This document shows, in pieces, positions 48,049 through 50,198 of a stretch of 50,198 nucleotides of DNA. Where the stretch lies: contig CANJJS010000029.1 in NCBI GenBank assembly GCA_947474705.1, positions 1-50,198 on the forward strand. Reading direction: 5' to 3'. Every line of letters begins with the position of its first letter. Positions within the stretch are counted from its first letter, which is position 1. The DNA comes from Acetobacteraceae bacterium (lineage in GTDB: Bacteria; Pseudomonadota; Alphaproteobacteria; Acetobacterales; Acetobacteraceae). Below the pieces are notes generated by a model. The model saw only the letters and a list, made by a program, of their open reading frames with translations. It did not search any database and was not told where the DNA came from. The position numbers were made by a program, and so were the translations under genes.

Positions 48049-48706
48049 GAACCGGACAATGACCCCGCCGAAAACAGCCTCCTCCCGAACCGAAGCGACC
48101 CGCGCCCGGCTGCTGGAGGCGGCGCGAGACGTCATCCGCGCCAAAGGCTACGCCGCGACCACGGTGGACGATATTTGCGCCGCCGCCGGTGTCACCAAAG
48201 GCGCCTTCTTCCACCATTTCCCCAGCAAGGAACGGCTCGGCCTGGACGCCATCGAGGCGTTCAACGACATGGCGTCCAGGCTTTTCGCCGCGCCCTTCGC
48301 CGCCTTGCCCGACCCGAGAGACCGGCTGCTGGGCTACCTCGATGTCCGCATCGCCCTCTTGAACCGCGAAATCCCCCTGTTCACCTGCCTGCTGGGCACG
48401 CTGGTCCAGGAGATCCACGCGACCCACCCCGCCCTGCGCGACGCCTGCGAGGCCGGCATGGCCAGCCATATCGCGGCATTGACGCGCGACATCGCCGCCG
48501 CGAAGGCGCTCCACGCTCCGGACGCGGCGTGGAGCGCGGAAAGTCTCGGGTATTTCATGCAATCGGTCCTCCAGGGCGCCTTCATCTTCGCCAAGGCGAA
48601 ACAGGATGCCGCCGTCGTGGCCGAAAGCCTGACACACCTGAAACTTTATCTTGTTTCCCTGTTCGGCGCGCCCGCACCCGAAACGAAGGACACCCCCAGG
48701 CCATGA
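48047..48706 (+). CDS. TetR-family transcriptional regulator
   Basis: This is a 219-residue one-component regulator. The TetR_N helix-turn-helix is at about 20-65: RARLLEAARDVIRAKGYAAT, then TTVDDICAAAGVTKGAFFHH and FPSKERLG. The rest is a helical ligand-binding domain with an unassigned ligand. ATGs at 48047 and 48059 are both possible; the operator overlaps the first, and neither has a strong ribosome-binding site, so a leaderless or near-leaderless message is possible. The stop overlaps the next gene (ATGA), making it the first gene of a small operon. Confidence 0.92.
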   Translation: MNRTMTPPKTASSRTEATRARLLEAARDVIRAKGYAATTVDDICAAAGVTKGAFFHHFPSKERLGLDAIEAFNDMASRLFAAPFAALPDPRDRLLGYLDVRIALLNREIPLFTCLLGTLVQEIHATHPALRDACEAGMASHIAALTRDIAAAKALHAPDAAWSAESLGYFMQSVLQGAFIFAKAKQDAAVVAESLTHLKLYLVSLFGAPAPETKDTPRP

Positions 48707-49179
48707 CCGACATCGTCCCAACCCTGTGGTTCGACGGCCAGGCGGAAGAAGCCGCCCGGTTCTACATCGCGCTGATCCCCAATTCCCGGATCGGCGACAT
48801 CTCCTGGCACGGCGAGGACTCCGCGAAAGCCTCCGGCCAGCGGCCCGGCAGCGCGCTGACGGTCGCCTTCGAACTCGCCGGACGCCCGTTCCTGGCGCTG
48901 AACGGCGGACCGATGTTCCACTTCACGGAAGCGATCTCGATGACCGTCACCTGCGGCTCCCAGGACGAAATCGACCGTTACTGGACCGCGCTGACCGAGG
49001 GCGGACAGGAAAGCCGATGCGGCTGGCTGAAGGACAAGTACGGCCTGTCCTGGCAGATCGTGCCCTCGGTTCTGGCGTCGCTGATGACGGGCGCCGCGGC
49101 GGGCCGGGTCATGGGCGCGCTGATGCGGATGGGAAAGATCGACATTCAAACGCTTCGCGATGCCGCGGCGACAAGCTAA
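48703..49179 (+). CDS. PhnB-like protein (VOC fold, 3-dmu-9_3-mt type)
   Basis: This 158-residue member of the vicinal-oxygen-chelate superfamily belongs to the group annotated PhnB/3-demethylubiquinone methyltransferase-like. Visible are TLWFDGQAEEAARFYIALIP, FELAGRPFLALNGGPMFHF, SMTVTCGSQDEIDRYWTAL and KDKYGLSWQIVPS. The methyltransferase name is historical; most such proteins have no proven activity and some bind small molecules or antibiotics. It starts within the tetR stop and lies ahead of an AHSA1-type gene, a pairing often seen in alphaproteobacteria. Confidence 0.88.
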   Translation: MTDIVPTLWFDGQAEEAARFYIALIPNSRIGDISWHGEDSAKASGQRPGSALTVAFELAGRPFLALNGGPMFHFTEAISMTVTCGSQDEIDRYWTALTEGGQESRCGWLKDKYGLSWQIVPSVLASLMTGAAAGRVMGALMRMGKIDIQTLRDAAATS

Positions 49180-49192
49180 AAGGACAAGCGCC

Positions 49193-49651
49193 ATGCACGA
49201 ACTCGTACTGACACGCGCGATCGCCGCGCCGCCGTCGCGCGTCTACCAGGCCTGGACCGATCCGGCGCTGCTGAAACAATGGTTCACGCCCGCGCCCTGG
49301 ACCGTGAGCTCCGCCGAAACCGATGTCCGGCCCGGCGGCGCCAGCCTGATCGTCATGCGCGGCCCCGACGGGACCGAAATGCCCTGCCACGGCGTCTACC
49401 TGGAGGTCGTCCCCAACCAACGCCTCGTCATCACCGACGCCTTCGTCTCCGCCTGGGTTCCCTCCCCCAAACCCTTCATGACCACCATCCTGACCTTCGA
49501 CGACCTGGGCGGAAAAACCCAATACACCGCCCGCGTCCGTCACTGGACCGCCGAAGACCGGGAAGCGCATGAAAAAATGGGCTTCCACGAGGGCTGGGGC
49601 AAAGCCACCGATCAACTCGCGGCGCTGCTCAGCGGCGGCGCGTCATCCTGA
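49193..49651 (+). CDS. SRPBCC-fold protein, AHSA1 family
   Basis: This is a 152-residue helix-grip (START/Bet v 1-like) protein. The start reads LTRAIAAPPSRVYQAWTDPA and is followed by LLKQWFTPAPW, the G-G motif near DVRPGGASLIVMRGPDG, and a final long helix with EKMGFHEGWGKATDQLAALL. The family binds hydrophobic ligands or acts as an activator of Hsp90-like ATPases in eukaryotes; bacterial members are mostly uncharacterised. An AGGAC site precedes the ATG at 49193. It sits between two VOC-type genes in the tetR operon. Confidence 0.9.
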   Translation: MHELVLTRAIAAPPSRVYQAWTDPALLKQWFTPAPWTVSSAETDVRPGGASLIVMRGPDGTEMPCHGVYLEVVPNQRLVITDAFVSAWVPSPKPFMTTILTFDDLGGKTQYTARVRHWTAEDREAHEKMGFHEGWGKATDQLAALLSGGASS

Positions 49652-49665
49652 CAGGAGCAAAAGAC

Positions 49666-50198
49666 ATGGCATCGACGCGTGGAAAATTCGTCTGGTACGA
49701 ACTCATGACATCGGACACGGCCGCAGCGGAGGCTTTTTACAAAAAAGCCATCGGCTGGGAAGCCCAGGATTCCGGAATGCCGGGAATGTCGTATACCGTG
49801 GTTTCCGCGGGCGGCGTGGGCATGGGCGGGATCATGGAACTCCCAGAGGAAGCGCGCGCACAAGGCGCGACTCCCGGCTGGATGGGCTATATCGCGGTGG
49901 ACGACGTCGATGCCACGACGCGCCAGACCGCCGATGCCGGCGGCGGCATTCACAAGGCGCCCATGGATATTCCGGGTGTTATCCGGTTTTCCGTTGTCTC
50001 CGACCCCCAGGGGGCGATCTTTATCCCCTGCACGCCGCTCATGGACATGTCCGGAGACCCGCCGCCGCCGGGCACGCCGGGCCACGGCGGATGGCACGAA
50101 TTACACGCGGCGGATGGCGCGGCGGCCTTCGATTTTTACGCGGGCCTGTTCGGCTGGACCAAGGGCGAGGCGGTGAATATCGGCCCAATGGGCATCTA
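49666..50198 (+). CDS. Two-domain VOC/glyoxalase-like protein, 3' end outside window
   Basis: The reading frame is open from the ATG at 49666 to the window edge (177 codons, no stop). The N-terminal VOC module reads KFVWYELMTSDTAAAEAFYKK and IGWEAQDSG, with YIAVDDVDATT and DPQGAIF closing it. A second module starts at about 140 (GGWHELHAADGAAAFDFYAG, LFGWTKGE). Pairs of such modules occur in proteins close to mycobacterial CFP30B/27-kDa antigen-like VOC proteins. A GGAG site lies 9 bases upstream. It is the fourth gene of the tetR operon. Confidence 0.88.
   Translation, partial: MASTRGKFVWYELMTSDTAAAEAFYKKAIGWEAQDSGMPGMSYTVVSAGGVGMGGIMELPEEARAQGATPGWMGYIAVDDVDATTRQTADAGGGIHKAPMDIPGVIRFSVVSDPQGAIFIPCTPLMDMSGDPPPPGTPGHGGWHELHAADGAAAFDFYAGLFGWTKGEAVNIGPMGI

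Overview
This window is gene-dense, GC-rich DNA that reads like chromosome from an alphaproteobacterium, probably Rhodospirillales/Acetobacteraceae. That placement is an inference from the high GC, the C- and G-ending codons, the K+-independent membrane pyrophosphatase, the FolM-like reductase beside folB and the general character of the proteins. No rRNA or tRNA gene is visible, so the genus cannot be fixed. Nearly the whole window is coding, and many genes are coupled by ATGA, GTGA or TGATG overlaps.

Layout. The left edge (1-146) is the 3' end of an IS630-type insertion that has replaced the end of a methyltransferase gene. At 1.2-4.0 kb lie a SirB1-like gene and thiC, with a TPP riboswitch ahead of thiC. 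At 4.2-10.8 kb there is an MFS carrier, then a four-gene minus-strand operon (PhyH-type oxygenase, serine hydrolase, 66-residue orphan, HpcH/HpaI aldolase). Divergent from it are an isopenicillin-N-synthase-like oxygenase and two small exported proteins. At 10.9-14.3 kb are hppA, with a leader hairpin and a strong terminator, and an RCK potassium channel.

The section from 14.4 to 29.2 kb is devoted to solute uptake. A TRAP system (dctP, fused dctQM) is translationally coupled to an orphan ABC-type family 5 binding protein and followed by an SDR. Facing it is an eight-gene minus-strand operon: three family 5 binding proteins, two ATPases, two permeases and an LLM flavin oxidoreductase. One of its binding proteins is a clear paralogue of the orphan in the TRAP operon, which ties the two loci together.

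At 29.3-41.2 kb is housekeeping: prs, a bactofilin, a Liv-type binding protein, rsmA divergent from lptF-lptG-lptD-surA (outer-membrane LPS and protein assembly), and uvrC. A 376-base non-coding, AT-enriched stretch follows (41.2-41.6 kb). It has a perfect DnaA box and nested inverted repeats, and is the best candidate here for an unrecognised replication or regulatory element. Next come folB, a pteridine-reductase-like SDR whose catalytic Tyr is Phe, and uvrB, all on the minus strand.

The right end holds an intradiol ring-cleavage dioxygenase convergent with an amidohydrolase/decarboxylase-type gene, a HEAT-repeat protein, and a TetR-controlled operon (tetR, PhnB-like, AHSA1/SRPBCC, two-domain VOC protein running off the edge). 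A near-perfect 18-bp operator palindrome overlaps the tetR start.

The features most worth following are the oriC-like intergenic region, the coupling of TRAP and ABC binding proteins with a three-receptor ABC operon, the degenerate pteridine-reductase-like protein, and the IS-truncated methyltransferase. I found no CRISPR array, phage module or recognisable defence system.
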